Made by a program: the position numbers and the translations under genes. The notes below the pieces were generated by a model. It was not told the origin of the DNA and searched no databases. It worked only from the letters and a program-made list of their open reading frames with translations. 64,000 nucleotides of DNA from Phlyctochytrium arcticum (taxonomy: Eukaryota > Chytridiomycota > Chytridiomycetes > Chytridiales > Chytridiaceae). The first letter of the stretch is position 1, and each line of letters opens with the position of its first letter. Where the stretch lies: positions 62,001 through 126,000 of the forward strand of contig JAHLKI010000019.1 in NCBI GenBank assembly GCA_025602905.1, given 5' to 3'. Below are positions 45,134 through 57,701 of the stretch, piece after piece.

Positions 45134-48100
45134 ATGATTAGTGCGATTCCAGATGAGGCGGTGGCCACCATCAGGTCTGAAGGCTCTTCGGATACCACTC
45201 ATCCTACAACTGACGGACCATTATCGACCACGCCAAGAAATGTCAGTCTCAACGCATCAGATGCCTTCTTCAGTACCATCAACCTGCAACGTCAAGACCA
45301 CCGACCCACTCTCCTAGATCACAACATTCGGGATCTAGCCATCAAGACCCTGGCCAATGATTTCCTCAATGTGGCCGATGCCGATTTGGACTTGCGGGCC
45401 TACATGATTGAGACAACCTTGCCGACCCTGGTCTGTGCCCTCGAACAGTTGTTGGGGGAAGTCATCAAACGGGCCCAGAATAACGGGGAGGACTTGATGA
45501 AGGTTATGCGGCCCAAAACTTCCAAGCCGGATATCCATGTGGATGAGTTGGGTCCACAGGCCGACAAACCTGCTGAGCGACTAGATTCCATTAATTGGCT
45601 CGGTAGGTAACGAACTCTTTCGCAGGAATGTAGGGCCATCTCCGTTTGACCACAACCTTCCGCAGCACAGTACCTCTACCGGAACAATCCCCGATTCTCG
45701 AACTTTTCTTCCGCACAATCATCGCCATACCTCCAGTCCATGACAGCCGTCACGACTCAGCTCAAAGCTCGCTTATTCGAATTAGAAACAACCCGAAGGG
45801 CGCAACTCCGGGCAGAGGAAATGCAAAAACGGCAAGAGGAAGAGCGGTCTTCGCGGGTCAAGAGTGCGCAGTTGGCCGAGCGGAACAAAGATTTCCGGGA
45901 GTTGTTGAGTACCGCATTCCGAAAGTGGGTCGGACGACTATGGAGAGCGTCCCCAGGTTTCTTGCTCCAGCATGAAGTGGTTAGTTTCTTCAAGTTGCTG
46001 GAACGCTCTGTCATGTTTTGAGAAACTAGTGACTTATGCGTTCGTTAGATGGACGCTTATCGGAAAGTGTTTAGCACTGATGCGATGCAAGCCAATCCCG
46101 ACTTTTTCGAAAAACTCAACGCGCTGATTGCCGCACTTCGCCCCACATCGCCGCCCCCGGGAGGAGCAACAGCAGCAGCCACGTCCTTCCCAATCTCTAC
46201 AAATGGCAAATGGGCCCACGATGAATTTGTCAATACCCACCTTCGGCTCACCCCCACTTGGACTTTGGAGGAGCTGTCCAGTTTTCTCCGGGAACTCGGA
46301 ACACATATGGATGCTGCGGGGGATAACTTGAAGCAAACCTTCTCGGAGTCGTTTTATATGCCCAGTTTGCGGCTACCTCAGGGTGCCGGACGGGATGCGT
46401 GGGTAAGCCGCTTGGGAGAGGTAGTGGAGCAGTTTGTAGGAGGGGGCGGGCGCAAAGAGAATGAAGAAGAGGATGAGGAAGGAGGGGAAGGAGTGGCACT
46501 GGTCGACCCGGAACGTGTCGCAGAGCTTTGGACCGCTTTTTGGAGTGCGACTGGGGAAGGTGGTGGTGGTGCTGCTGGTGCAAGCGGTGGTTCTGGTATA
46601 CCAGATGCTGAGGCGGCGTACCGCCAGTTTGCCAAACAGCTCATTAGTACATTGGGGGCCCCATCATTTTGTTCTCTTATGGCCCATATCCGCCGAACCT
46701 TTGAACTGGAAGAGCAGCGACGGGATGCTGACGCGGCAGCTGCAGCCGCAGCGACGCTCAATCGGCATGATGAGTTGCGCGTTTTACTTGCCCCATTGGG
46801 CACTTCTGCGCAGCAAACTGGCGGAAAAGGAATCGCACTACTTTCATACAATGGCGCACTGGAACTGGCAATCGAGCGAAACTCCAATCCCGAGCTTGAG
46901 TCGGTCCTGGAGAGCTGCAAATTGCTGCGACGCCCCAAGACTGCTCCTGGTCTTGGCGATGGAGAGGAGAGCGACACAGACAAAACTGCCCATGTCAGTG
47001 AAATGGAAGTTCTCGATCTGATCCTAGAACGATGCCGTTCCTTAAATGAAGAAGCATTCGCCGCAATGCTTGACACGCTCAAGGAGGGAATTAAGGACCA
47101 GTTGGAGAAGGAGAATATCGAGCGGGAAAAGGCGGCCGAGGCTGCTGCGGAAGAAGAAGCGCGCAAGAAGTTGGAAGAGGCTGGAGGGGCAGATGATAAC
47201 TCTGAGGCAGCTCTGGCTCAGAAACGGGCGGAGGAGCGTAAACGCATGGAGCAAGAAGCGCTTGCGCAGGTTCGGGCCATGGCGCTTGATCCCACGCTGA
47301 CAGTTGGCACGGCTACCGCGAAAGCAGCGGAACTTCTTGCCGCTACGCTGAATGCAATTCACCAGCCTGGTACCCCTACAGCCGAAGACACTTCCGCAAC
47401 CTTTATGGCTGCTCCGACCTTTACATCCCGTGCTGCATTCCTTGAACCCACTGATACACCCTCCCTCTCGCAACTTCGAGTTATAGCTTCAACCCAAGCG
47501 GGCGATACTGGAACTATCCTTCAACCGGAAGACTTTGAGTATGGAGTTTTGGAAACCGGATCGAGCATGCACGAGGAGGAAGGTGCTTGGAAATTTGGGG
47601 TGGCAATGGCAGCCGAAGGGTTCAGCGGTGTCCTACTATTCTCAACTAGTTCCCTTCCCGCGGACCAAAAATTGGGCAAAGAAGACCAAACCTTTATCCG
47701 GGTAAGCATTAAGACAATGTTTCGCCTGATGCATACTGATATCTTTTCTTCCAGCAAGCAACGAAAACCCTTCAGCAAACCCTGTCTGCCATTCTTACCC
47801 GCGACGCCGTTACCATTTTCGCCAAAGCTGCGCAACAATGGATTGCATCGCATCACGGCGTGCAGGTGGAATTGTTTCTTCCTCAAAAGATACAGCTGGA
47901 TGGCGAGACGGTGGATTGGTACCGGGTTAAAGATATTGGAAAGGGGTTGGAGAGTATTGTGAGCTCGTCAGATTGGCTACGACCTGCTAGCTCACAGTGG
48001 GAGCGCGTCCAAGAAGAGGATGAAACGTACGTGTAAAGGTTAACAGAAACGCAGCGAATCTCTTTTCTGACCCTTCCATCAGCGACCCGCTCAAACGTGC

Positions 48101-49218
48101 GGCCGTGCATCCGTCCAGCCCACATTCAACAGATTCAGCCCTCTACCTTCCCTTGTCAACAGAAGCAACGTCTAATGGAACAGGTGCTGCAGGCATTCTC
48201 AAACTGACCCGCATTGATCCCAATACACCACTCCCCGATCCGGCCATTGATCCCGTCCTGCTACAGACGCTAGCCATATTTGGGCAGGCCGTAAAATATC
48301 AGCTCAATCCTCAACAACTCTCAGCTGGCCAAGCCTCCGCCGTCCCCTCTCTGGCCGCCGATGACCAGATCCACACGCCCCATATTCTGTTTCACAAGCT
48401 TCTGCTGGCTGAAGCTCGCCGGTCCATTGCCCAAATTGATAGCAAGGCTTTATCAGAATTGCGCAGCTATAGGAAACCGCCGGTCACTGTTCATCGAGTC
48501 GTGAAGGGCGTGCTTTATTTGTTTGGCAAGGTGCCCAAGGAAGTTTCAACTTGGCAGGATTGCTGTCGGGTAAAGATCAAAATAACTTTTCGAAAGTACC
48601 AATCAAGTTCTAACCACCGAGTTCCAATAGCTTTTGACAATGGACCTTCTCAAGGCCATGCTGGAATACGATCCAACAGCCGTCCAAAAGAAGATTCGAT
48701 TCAAACGCGTCAAACGTGTGCTAAAAAGTAAAGCAAAAACCCCTACAATATCACTCCTTCACTCCTTACTGATCCACTTTCCAACAGCCATTTCACGGAC
48801 TGCACTGGCAAGTAAAGCAAGTGTACCGGCGCATACAATGTGGTCATGGTTGACTGTCTCCGTATCTCTACGAGATGAAGCTGTCAAGCGACGAAAGTCA
48901 AGACCGGTGACCGCTGAGGCCGAGGAAGAGGAGGATGCAGAGGGTGAGGAAGAAGAGGAAGGTGAAGTAGAGGGAGGGGACGCTGTTGGGGAAGATGAGG
49001 CAGTGGTAGCGGACGGAGAAATACCCCCAGAAACCTCTGAGACACCCGTTGAGCAATCCGTCAGTGTCAGCGGTGGTGGATTGCCCGTGGAGGATGAGGC
49101 AGTAGTAGCGGACGGAGAAACACCCTTAAAAACCACTGATGCACCCGTTGAGCAATCCGTAAGTGTCAGCGGTGGTGGACTGCCCGTGGAAGAGACCAAG
49201 GATCAGCCAGCTTCTTGA
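45134..49218 (+). CDS. Large axonemal-type protein, EFCAB5-like candidate
   Basis: Seven exons, 45134-45602, 45666-45979, 46049-47701, 47755-48026, 48083-48569, 48631-48727 and 48788-49218, give 1,240 aa. The N-terminal helical region has DHNIRDLAIKTLANDFLN, WLAQYLYRNNPR (across intron 1) and coiled coils. A middle EEEDEEGG/Ala-rich part follows. Then comes a possible GAF-like segment (VTIFAKAAQQWIASHHGVQV) and LRSYRKPPVTVHRVVKGVLY, DLLKAMLEYDPT and KASVPAHTMWSWL near the end. The NPR-type motif and the PP..VHRV..VLYL segment recall EFCAB5-type ciliary proteins, but this is from memory. The tail has a 33-residue tandem repeat encoded by two 99-bp units. The last intron (60 bp) keeps frame if retained. 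Confidence 0.6.
48994..49191 (+). repeat. 99-bp tandem repeat (two copies) in coding sequence
   Basis: Units start at about 48994 and 49093. Each encodes DEAVVADGE..VEQSVSVSGGGLPVE. The copies differ mainly in a short middle stretch (PPETSETP versus PLKTTDAP), so the duplication is recent or constrained. Confidence 0.85.
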
Positions 49219-49544
49219 TCTGTAAACTTGTCCTACTGTATATCTTGTTTTGTACATTTGGAGTCCGTAACATTAACACGAGACCTCGCTGGCATGAACG
49301 ATCATAATTCCAACCGATTCAGAACCGAATGGCCAGCAGTGTAATAAAACCACTCAAGTTTTCAATTTGGACCAAGGCCCTTCATGTGACGGTTGTTATC
49401 ATTCTTCGGGGCGGGGGCAGATTGCAATTAAGCATGGATTTGCGGAAAAGGATCAGTATTGCTCTATGGCAAGGTGGAAAGAGAAAATATCGGGGATGAA
49501 GAAAACTATCTATAGGTCCAATGGGAAACATAAAAATTGAAGCG
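49219..49544. other. Convergent 3' intergenic region
   Basis: 326 bp between the EFCAB5-like and NAA50 genes; no coding signal. Confidence 0.5.
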
Positions 49545-51154
49545 TTATCCCCCCAATCGTATTATGCGCACCAAGAACCATGCATCAGGAGGTTCCACAC
49601 CCTTGTTGCGCGCATAGTATCCGGATAGTAGTTGTCGTTTCTCAAAGCCCTTGCGCTCGTAAAAGGCGAGAGCCGCCGTATTAGTTGTTTGTACGTGCAG
49701 GCACAGCTGGTAAATATGTGGCGTTTCTTGGGCGAATTGGATGATGTGATCGAGGAGATGTGAGCCGACATGAAGACGGCGGTAGGGAGCAAGCACTCCG
49801 AGGGTCATGATATAGATGCGCGACGGGTCACTTGGTGATGGAACAGGGGGTATTTGTTTGAGTCCGGAAGATTTTGGGTGCTGGGTGGCGAGCGGCAGAG
49901 GGACAGTTGTGGGTGCTGCGCGAGAAAGCCCAGATGACTTGGGTGGGAGAAGCGGCTCACGACGACAACAAATAGCACCGATAGGAGTGTGATTGAAAAA
50001 CGCTGGAGTGTAACGGTAAGCTACAAGTATTGCTAATGACATTGCCACATACCAATTCGACTCAGCTCTTTCAAATGAACAAAACACAAATCCCGAAAGA
50101 ACTGATCATTGTATCGGACGGGAAAGATGACGCTGTGAAGATCGCGTATGTGTTGGATATTATGGGTGCCGATAAATGAGAACACCACGCCCTTTGGCAA
50201 TGGCAATACCGGGGCACGAAACTGCGTGCTTGGCAAAGGATGATCGTCAACGCTGACAAGGGGTATTGATGGTAGAGCGGCTCGTGATGGTAGGGTATGA
50301 GCCGGAGGAGGCGGGGATACCCCTGTCGCTCTGGAAGGCGGAAGTTTTAAAGTTTTGTTTGGTGACCCAGGATCCAGCCCGATTGTTCCCACCACTACCG
50401 CTCCACTGCCTCTGTCTTCCATGATATTCTTCTCCTGCACGGTCAAAATATTTCCTCCCCGACCACCTCCGGATTCAATTGTAGTGGAGGAGAACCTCTC
50501 CGACGGATGCACCTCCCCATTTTGGCCATGGAAGCTTTTTGTATCTTCCTTTCCAAGCCCATTTCGGTCACCCCTTGCTGGTCGATCTGGCACAACTTTG
50601 AGTGGGTTCTCTTCCACGGGATCTTGAATCTCGTGCTTCTTGAGACCAGTTCCCAAAATCCTTTCTACTGCGTTTTCAGATGCAAGTCCACCCTTGCTCA
50701 ACTCTCCCCGCACCTTATTTCCCTGCCGTAACCAGGCCAAGATGGGACCAGCGGCTGACGGCTCGGCCCGCCGACCCTTGCGTGTGGCAGGCAATGCGTC
50801 GGTATCAACCGCTGCACGAAAGAAATCACTTGGTTTCCGTACGGGAAGACGGGAGCGGAACGAAGAGGGACCTTGCTGGGCAATGTCAAGGTCCTGCTCG
50901 ATACTGATGGACGTCCGAAACTCTCGGCCTTCAGACAAAGTGGCAGGATCTTTTGACCGGAAGGAATCGAGGCTTTCGGCTTGAGGCCCTTGCGTCGTCC
51001 GTAGAGATCGATTTGGCTTGCTTCGTCGTCGGTTCGCCTCTTCCGGAGCCAAGTCGATGCTTGAACGTGCTTCTGTTGGGTATCGCCCTCCTTGTGGTTC
51101 TGCAGCAGGGAAATTATAGATCTTACTCCAAGGCAAAGTAAGCGTCAGTGTCAT
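49545..51154 (-). CDS. NAA50: N-alpha-acetyltransferase NAA50 with long N-terminal extension
   Basis: Two exons on the complement, 50053-51154 and 49545-50002 (50-bp intron), give 519 aa; known NAA50 proteins have about 170. The C-terminal part matches NAA50: HSVIFPVRYNDQFFRDL, SRIAFFNHTPIGAICCR (spliced), YIMTLGVLAPYRRL, LHVQTTNTAALAFYERKGFE. NAA50 acetylates N-terminal Met and binds the NatA complex. The acetyl-CoA loop reads RRLHVGS where the family has RRLGIGT, so the first Gly of RxxGxG is His. A Pro/Ser-rich insert sits between ICCRREPL and YIMTL. The first 330 residues are disordered, rich in Arg/Ser/Gly. A shorter product from a downstream start is possible. Confidence 0.85.
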
Positions 51155-52207
51155 TTAGTGCCTTGCCCAACTCCTTCTCGTTTTAGCACTGGTTTAGCAG
51201 CGAATGTCCTCCTCAGCGGCTTCGAACTGGCGTTACGAGCGTTACGATTCGCGACTTCCGCCATGACTCACGCTCCGAGCTTTCGAATCTTCGGTTTTTT
51301 TGAGAGATCTTGCGCTGGAGCTCCCGCTGGAGCTGGCGAGTTGTTGCGAATTGGTTGGTGTCAGTGTGTCCAAGTAACAAAGTCTGAACCAAGGAAGCTT
51401 CCCCGTTTGCCATTGAGGCAATGGCCGCGCGATTCGAGTAGAGTGCCTGCGTGGACTTTCATCAAGATGGAACTCGTTCCAGGGTGTGGATATGGGTTGT
51501 CCCTCAGAGGTTGTTTTATATGATTGTGAAAACAATGAACTTGGACGTGGAGGGAGAAATTCCCGTAACATGGAGCATACATGCAAGCAGCCATCGGACA
51601 GGGAGGATTGCAATATGGACAGGCATCATGATGTGCTTTCATAACGCCCTATTCCGCTCTCTTGTCCTCGAGAGATGAGAAAGAACTTGATGCCGGTGCT
51701 ACAGTTGGTACCATCTATTACGCTCAGGCCTGTATATACTGCCCGGCTAGCTAGTCATCTTGCCATTAATTTACAGGTTTCTGCAAAAACGACCTGGGTG
51801 GGTACGTGGCAAGCTCAGAAGCTCTGGCGCACTCTGCAGTATCAGACCGAACATTTCGTCTTTTCTCCAATGCAAGGACAGCCGAATGACAATTTCTCTG
51901 GCTGAACGTGCTTGACATAACCAGACCCGTCAGGAAAGACAGTCCTTCACACTTTTTGCAAGCAGTGATGCCCAGCTGCGCAAACTTCGCTGATGTCGCA
52001 AAGCTGTCAGTTTTCCAAGTAGTTTGATGGCCACATCAGGTCAAAACGACCTGCGTGACATGATTCTTCTATTGCAGTCTAAGAGGCTAATTTCTATAAG
52101 TACATTTTTTGTAACTACGGTCCCACTTTGAGTTGAGACCAGTGACTTGTGGTGCGTTGCCGACCACATCAAAACATTGTACTCCCTATGTGTACAGAAA
52201 CGGCATG
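51155..52207. other. Gene-free 1 kb
   Basis: No supported gene on either strand; only short open stretches. A block near 52090 (aagtacattttttgtaacta..gtcccact) weakly resembles the repeats at 1345 and 3800. Confidence 0.4.
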
Positions 52208-54535
52208 TTAGAGATATATCTCCTTGTTCGCAAACACCACTGTGTGCTTACCCGTGTACTCGTCCTCTCCTCCCCATCCGACAGCCTCTTTGTGCTTGAA
52301 CGTAAAGCCGACAAACTCTTTCCGCAAACCTGCCCCTTCCCCATCAACGACGCCTCCCTTCCTTTCCATTTCGCGCATCCGCTCTTGCACTTCTTTATAC
52401 ATTGCCATATCCTTGGGGTCTTCGAAATCATCAAAGTATGTGGTATCTGTTGCAGTGGCTAAATGGGGCACAAACGGCGGAACGATTTTGCTTCCTTCAC
52501 TGCGCAAAGCCCCGAGATCATACGAAGCAAAGAATGGGTGCGACGAGACTTGATCCAAATTGCTCAAACGGGAGGATGCATTGGTAATGAGAGAGGTAAT
52601 GAGGGACCACGCTGCGTCAGAGAGATTGAATTCCTCGTCAGCCCCGGTGTACGTTGGTCGTTCCAGTACACGTTCCCAGTGATATACATTGACCCATACA
52701 TCATCGGTGGTAGGAGCCGTAAAAGGTGGATATCCTAAAGTAGCCAGAAGCACTGTCAGCAGGGTCAACAGCAATACAATCTACGGAATGCTTACCACTG
52801 AGGCATTCGAATAAGATGCATCCTATACTCCAGTAATCCACCGCCAGTCCATAACCGTTTTTATGATTTGTGAGAACCTCCGGGGCCATGTAGTCGGGCG
52901 AACCGACAAGTGAAAACGCCTGCATGTCCTCCCGCCGTATTGATTTGTGGATGCTGCGACGTTGAGGAATGGAGAGATGATTGAGGGGTGTAGATTTGAC
53001 CTTGTCGAGCTAAAGATATATGGTGAGGACAATATAGGGGCACTGAAAGAACGTGTGTTGAAACATACTCTCACTCTCAGTGAATCAACAATCCCTTGGC
53101 TCAATTCTCCCCGACTGAGTCCAAAGTCCGTCAACTTCAAGTGACCCCCCGCGTCCACCAAAAAGTTTTCTGGCTTCAAGTCACGATGAATGTACCCCAA
53201 GCGATGCAACTCCGAAACCGCAAGACACATCTCCGCGACATAAAACTGCGCATGGGGTTCTTTGAGGACGCCCGAGTTGTTGAGGAGTGTACGCATGTCC
53301 CCTCCAGGAACGTACTCCTATTAGGTGCGATTGTAAGTAAAGAGTATAGAAGAATGTTATCGAGTTCAGGTACTTACCATGGCGAGATAAACGTTGTCAT
53401 AATCTTGAAAGGCGTACAGGAGTTTGACCAGCCATGGACTGTCCGTGCGTGTCAAAATATCACGCTCCGTCAGAATATGTTGAATCTGGAAGAATAGGGG
53501 GGATCAACTAATCGACTTCCAATGTTTCGCGAATGGTAAAACTTACCTCTCCCAACTTATGCAGTAGACCTTTGCTCATCTTCTTTAGAGCGCAGACCTC
53601 TTTTGTATCATTTTTCTTCGCCAAAAAGACTTGTCCATAACCCCCTTGCCCAACTTGCGTGATGATACTAAAGTTTGCGAGTCTCAATCTCGTGCGGCGC
53701 TTGCGTAGATGTGCACGTTCTTTGCCACAAAGATAGGTCCATTGCCGAGACTGCTCCTGAGGGGGAAGGTCTGATGTGGCCATGTCGTCCTTAAATCGAT
53801 TCAAGCGGGTGCGACGTTGGTCAAGATAATTGAGTAGATCAAAATAATAATCCAGAAAATCTGCACATTACGGCAGTATGGTAAGGCTCCAGCTCCCAGT
53901 TTACTTCGACCGAATGAACAAAGGTGAAACTTACAAACGTTGGTCATTTCGCATTTCCTTCGTGTGGCGGAACTTGCCACAAACTTTTCTTCCCTCTTGG
54001 ATCCAACGGTTCCCCTAGTTGATGACATGGCGTCCTTATCCCGCTGGCGATCATGGTGCCGATTCTGGTAAACATCTCGAGTGGAATGTGTAATCAAGCT
54101 TGACTTTGGCTCTCCTTTTGACTGGGGGCTCGGAGATGGCGCGCTAGATTCCGCGGCAGGCGGTAGATGCGTGCGCACAGGTTTGGCCGGCGGAATGAGG
54201 TAGGACTTATTGCTCGGTGGAGAGGATAGTTTGGTTGGCGAGTCACCCAATGCAAGTCCTTCAAATGATGTGATTGCACCATCTATAACCCCTTTGGAAT
54301 TGGCACTGGCCGTGGTCAATGTCGGGACACCTTGCTTCCGAAGTGGAATGCGGGTCTTTCCCGCTGCTAGTGTCGCAGCCTTCGATGATGAAGACTTTCC
54401 CTCATTTTCGTTAATCTGGGGATGAAACCGACGAGGAGGAGGGGCGGGTGCAGGACCAAGGGGAGTTGTACTGTTCGAAGTAGGAGACATTGGTAGGGGA
54501 ACGGAGGATGCAGGTCGAGGAATATTGGATAGCAT
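52208..54535 (-). CDS. Dbf2/Sid2-type NDR kinase (mitotic exit/septation)
   Basis: Six exons on the complement: 53935-54535, 53547-53860, 53378-53485, 53069-53317, 52796-53009, 52208-52734; 670 aa. After a 200-residue disordered leader comes the Mob1-binding region ([22 protein letters not shown]) and [19 protein letters not shown]. Kinase motifs: [61 protein letters not shown], then the insert and activation segment [14 protein letters not shown]. The C-tail has the hydrophobic motif FVGFTFKH. This order is specific for Dbf2/Dbf20/Sid2, the effector kinase of the mitotic exit/septation network. Exon 4 could end 6 bp earlier at a weaker GTGAGA donor. Confidence 0.94.
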
Positions 54536-55356
54536 GGCTGTGACCTGGCAACAGGATCTGTCAGATCTTCATAGTCATCCAAGACTTTGCAAATCCGAAA
54601 ATGTGCTTACCGGATATCAAAAGGCTGCAGCTCCCGCTTGCTTCACCAGATCTCTATTCGATCAACGGCGGACGAAGGAAGTCGGTTCTGGTACCTTGTG
54701 ATGAACCTCCTAATTACTCAAGCACAACCCCCGCTCTTACGCAATGTGTCGAATCAACAATCAATGGCCGAGTTGTCTACTATTTCGACATTTTTATGTT
54801 CACGGCGGGCCAAGTGGGGTAGTGGGGGATGCAGCAGCGCTTTATGGAAAGAGCAAATTATCATGGACACTAGTTTTTTACATTCCGTTGATCAGAAATT
54901 CAATCATCTTGGGATACATCTTTCCCTCTCATCTTTTCGAATTAGTATTACTTTTCGTTTGAGATCTTGGTGTGCTACATTCCATCAAGACAAGGAGCAA
55001 AATGCTGGAGGCAAAATGCTCTTAGTCAGCAAAAACTCCGACAATTATCACGTGGTTCAAGCGCAATTTTGAAGCGGATTGAGAGTTGGAATTATATTGA
55101 TAGTTCCATCTGGCCTTGATCCGGGGGTTGAGCTTGGGTTTCCTACACCCTGAGTTTGACCTCTGGGCTACTACCAGGTCTTCCAATCGCGTCGGTGCAC
55201 CAAGACTTTTGAAACTTTCAGACTATAGAACCCTTTACACTGGGGATAATAACCGCTTCAAATGATGTGCAATCCGCACCCACAATAAAAACTTTATTTT
55301 ACAAGACGATATACATAAGCGTTAAACAAGCAAGGATAAAGTACATAAATAGAGAT
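54536..55356. other. Intergenic
   Basis: 820 bp between two minus-strand genes. Open stretches at 54587-55072 on the plus strand have no recognisable content. 55110-55170 has gttgag/gtttgacc motifs. Confidence 0.4.
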
Positions 55357-57109
55357 TTATGGCAAGATGGCATTGTAGAGTCCATCAAAGTAGTCACACT
55401 TTGAGTTTGCGTCAGTTCGTACAATTGTTGTGTTGCCAAAGTCGATCATGGCTCCTCCCGCTCCGTTGTAGGCAGGCCAACTAATACTGGCCAGCTGGTA
55501 GGGTGGGACAAACCCGAGTGGTAAGGGCAATCGCGGCTGAACAAAGATGTTGGGGTTGCCTCGAACAACAAAGTTAATCAAGGCCTGGCTCATCCGGTAT
55601 GACGCGATATACTCGTCCAAGCGTTCCAAAGCGGGGATATGGCGAAAGAAGGATACAAGCTCAGATGCGTGCGGCGAGCCGAGAAGAATCGTGTCCTTTG
55701 CGAAGTTTGTTGCCAGGGAGAATCGGTAGTACCAGACTTTGGGATTGGTCGCTGCCCAGAGACGAGCAAGGTAGCGATCGGCACAAGTAAAGAGCATGTC
55801 ACCAAACCATTGCGTCTTTTGCTCTCGCAGAGTGTAGTTGGAGCTGGGGTAGACATCGTTGACAATCTGAGCGCGGTATGTCGCGTTGATGTAGCCCGCG
55901 CGGGACTGGATGAAAGTGTCGAGCGTTGGGAAGGGCTCATCTTCTCGAATGAACCCTGTGCCCTCATTCGCGTCATTTCCGATGATAATCTTGACGTCTT
56001 GATCGTATTGGCCATTGAGGAACCTTGCCCAAGCGTTTTCAGGAATAGCAACACCGTCGACAGCCATAGCGTAGGGACCGGCGCCATTGGCTCTGAAGAG
56101 ACCTGTCCAGAGATCGCGTTGGTAGTCGTTGAGGGTAGAACCAGAAAGCGCTCTCAAGCAGTCGACCTTGACGATACCGGTGCCCGTGCAGTTGAACGCA
56201 GTAGCCAGGTTATCGAAACGCAGCTGAGCCGTAGAAAGCGCAAAAGGCTTGAGAGGGGGATTTGGTGATTCCATAACAACTTGCTGGAAGAGTTTGGGGC
56301 GGCCGGCAGCCTGTTCTCGACCGTTCGTGTAGATCAAATGCCAGAGCGCAGATTGTGCACCAGCAGACTGTGCCCATAAGGTAGTACGCCCGGTGTCTCC
56401 TCCAAAGGCGGCAATATTGTTCTTGATCCAGCGGAGGGCGGCGATTTGGTCAAGCCAGCCGTAGTTGGCAGTTGAGCCATCGGTGCTGTTGGCAGCCAGT
56501 TCACTTGATCCCGAGTATCCAAACACACCAAGGCGGTGGTTTACAGTGACGATGATGGCGTTGCGGGCCGTGGCGGCCAGGTATCGGCCGTCCAGTACCG
56601 GTTGGGCAGCACCTCCAAAGATGAGTCCGCCTCCGTGAATGAACATTGCAACGGCTTTGGAGGTCGCGCCGCCGCGGGGAACGTATACATTCAAGTACAG
56701 ACAATCCTCGCTAGGAGCAGATTTCGTGTAGTCCGGTGCAATAAGATCGCCCAGGAATTCGTATAGTGGGAAGTTATTGGAGAATTGGGCATTGGGGTCG
56801 AACTGAAGGCAGGTGTTTCCCCAGGTGGTGGCATTACGGGTGCCCGTCCAGTTGGCTGGGGGTTGAGGAGGCTGCCACCTGTTTGATCCAGTGGGTGGGG
56901 CAGCGAATGGGACTCCGAAGTATGCATCGTATGCCACGTTCTGCTTGGAATGAAACGTTAGATCTTGACCTCGCGATAACAAGATGGTCATTTACTGTAC
57001 TTACCGCTACTCCTTGCAGCTTCCCACCGAATGGAAGAGTAACAAGACTGGCAGACGTGACCGCGAGAGACGCGATGCACGTTGCAATGGTTGCAATATA
57101 AAATCTCAT
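55357..57109 (-). CDS. Secreted type-B carboxylesterase/lipase
   Basis: Two exons on the complement, 57005-57109 and 55357-56940, give 562 aa. A signal peptide (MRFYIATIATCIASLAVTSA) precedes the alpha/beta-hydrolase. Landmarks: FGVPFAAPP, SEDCLYLNVYVPRG, the oxyanion-hole FIHGGGLIFG, VTVNHRLGVFGY, and the nucleophile elbow TTLWAQSAGAQS, where the usual G-E-S-A-G is A-Q-S-A-G. The acidic residue lies in NDANEGTGF, and the His in GSPHASELVSFF. Several N-glycosylation sites (NATT, NCTG, NYTL) fit secretion. Substrate is unknown; ester hydrolysis of lipids or plant esters is inferred. A TATA box lies 57 bp upstream. Confidence 0.92.
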
Positions 57110-57666
57110 GGTGCTTGAACAACCAAAGATGAAAATAAAGCGGTTTCATCGCTCCCGCCTTCGACCTTTTATAATCCCGCCGTCGGCCCTACACCCGCAG
57201 TACCCCGATAGTTGAGGTTGCAACTCAGGGTCTCCCAAACGTATCCAAACTGTGGATCGCATTTTGTTGAGAAGGATGGAAGGTATCCGACGCGCTCGCG
57301 CGTTGAGGTCTTATGTCAGAACTTTGGTTCGACGCGTCAAGATGTCCCCAGGCGACAAAACCTTGGGCGTGCTCCAAGTGATCGAAATTAATGGCTTCCA
57401 AGGTGAACTTTCCAAGGATCTCAGCAAGCTGGAAACAATCCGAAACCCCCTTCTGCTGCAGTTGTCGCCAATTAAATCTCCGATATATTCTGGCACAGAT
57501 GTGCCCTGTAAACTTTAAAAAGTTCTTTTCACGTAATCCGTATTAGTTTGGTCGCGTCTCGACTCAATCTGCGCGCACGCGTCGGTCGCGTCCAGGGTCG
57601 CGTCTGAGTTGCCTGACGCAGTGCAGGCAGATCGAGAAAAACTTAAGAGGGATGCGTCGGTTGTTA
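57110..57666. promoter_or_regulatory. Esterase promoter and GCGTC-rich region
   Basis: TATAAAAG (minus) at 57166-57173. 57285-57345 and 57540-57660 are rich in GCGTC/ACGCGT (cgcgtctcg, cacgcgtcggtcgcgtcc, gtcgcgtctg, gatgcgtcgg). A plus-strand 88-codon stretch at 57252 is not supported. Confidence 0.4.
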
Positions 57667-57685
57667 TTAACCCTCTGAGCCAAGA

Positions 57686-57701
57686 AACCTAAATTTAGGT
57701 T
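57686..57701. repeat. Subterminal palindrome, left
   Basis: AACCTAAATTTAGGTT, perfectly self-complementary, 15 bp inside the left end of the MITE. Confidence 0.85.

Noticed and set aside
46580..46600. Short GGT/GGAGG repeats as a regulatory element
   Set aside because: They encode a Gly-rich linker in frame in the EFCAB5-like candidate.
46378..47166. 262-codon antisense open stretch, Ser/Arg/Ala-rich
   Set aside because: It is a shadow of the Ala/Glu-rich coding exon on the plus strand; the composition is simply the complement.
50003..50052. A 32-bp ultra-short intron in NAA50
   Set aside because: Using the CTCCAG acceptor gives a normal 50-bp intron and a better match (RIAFFNHTPIGA) to the family.
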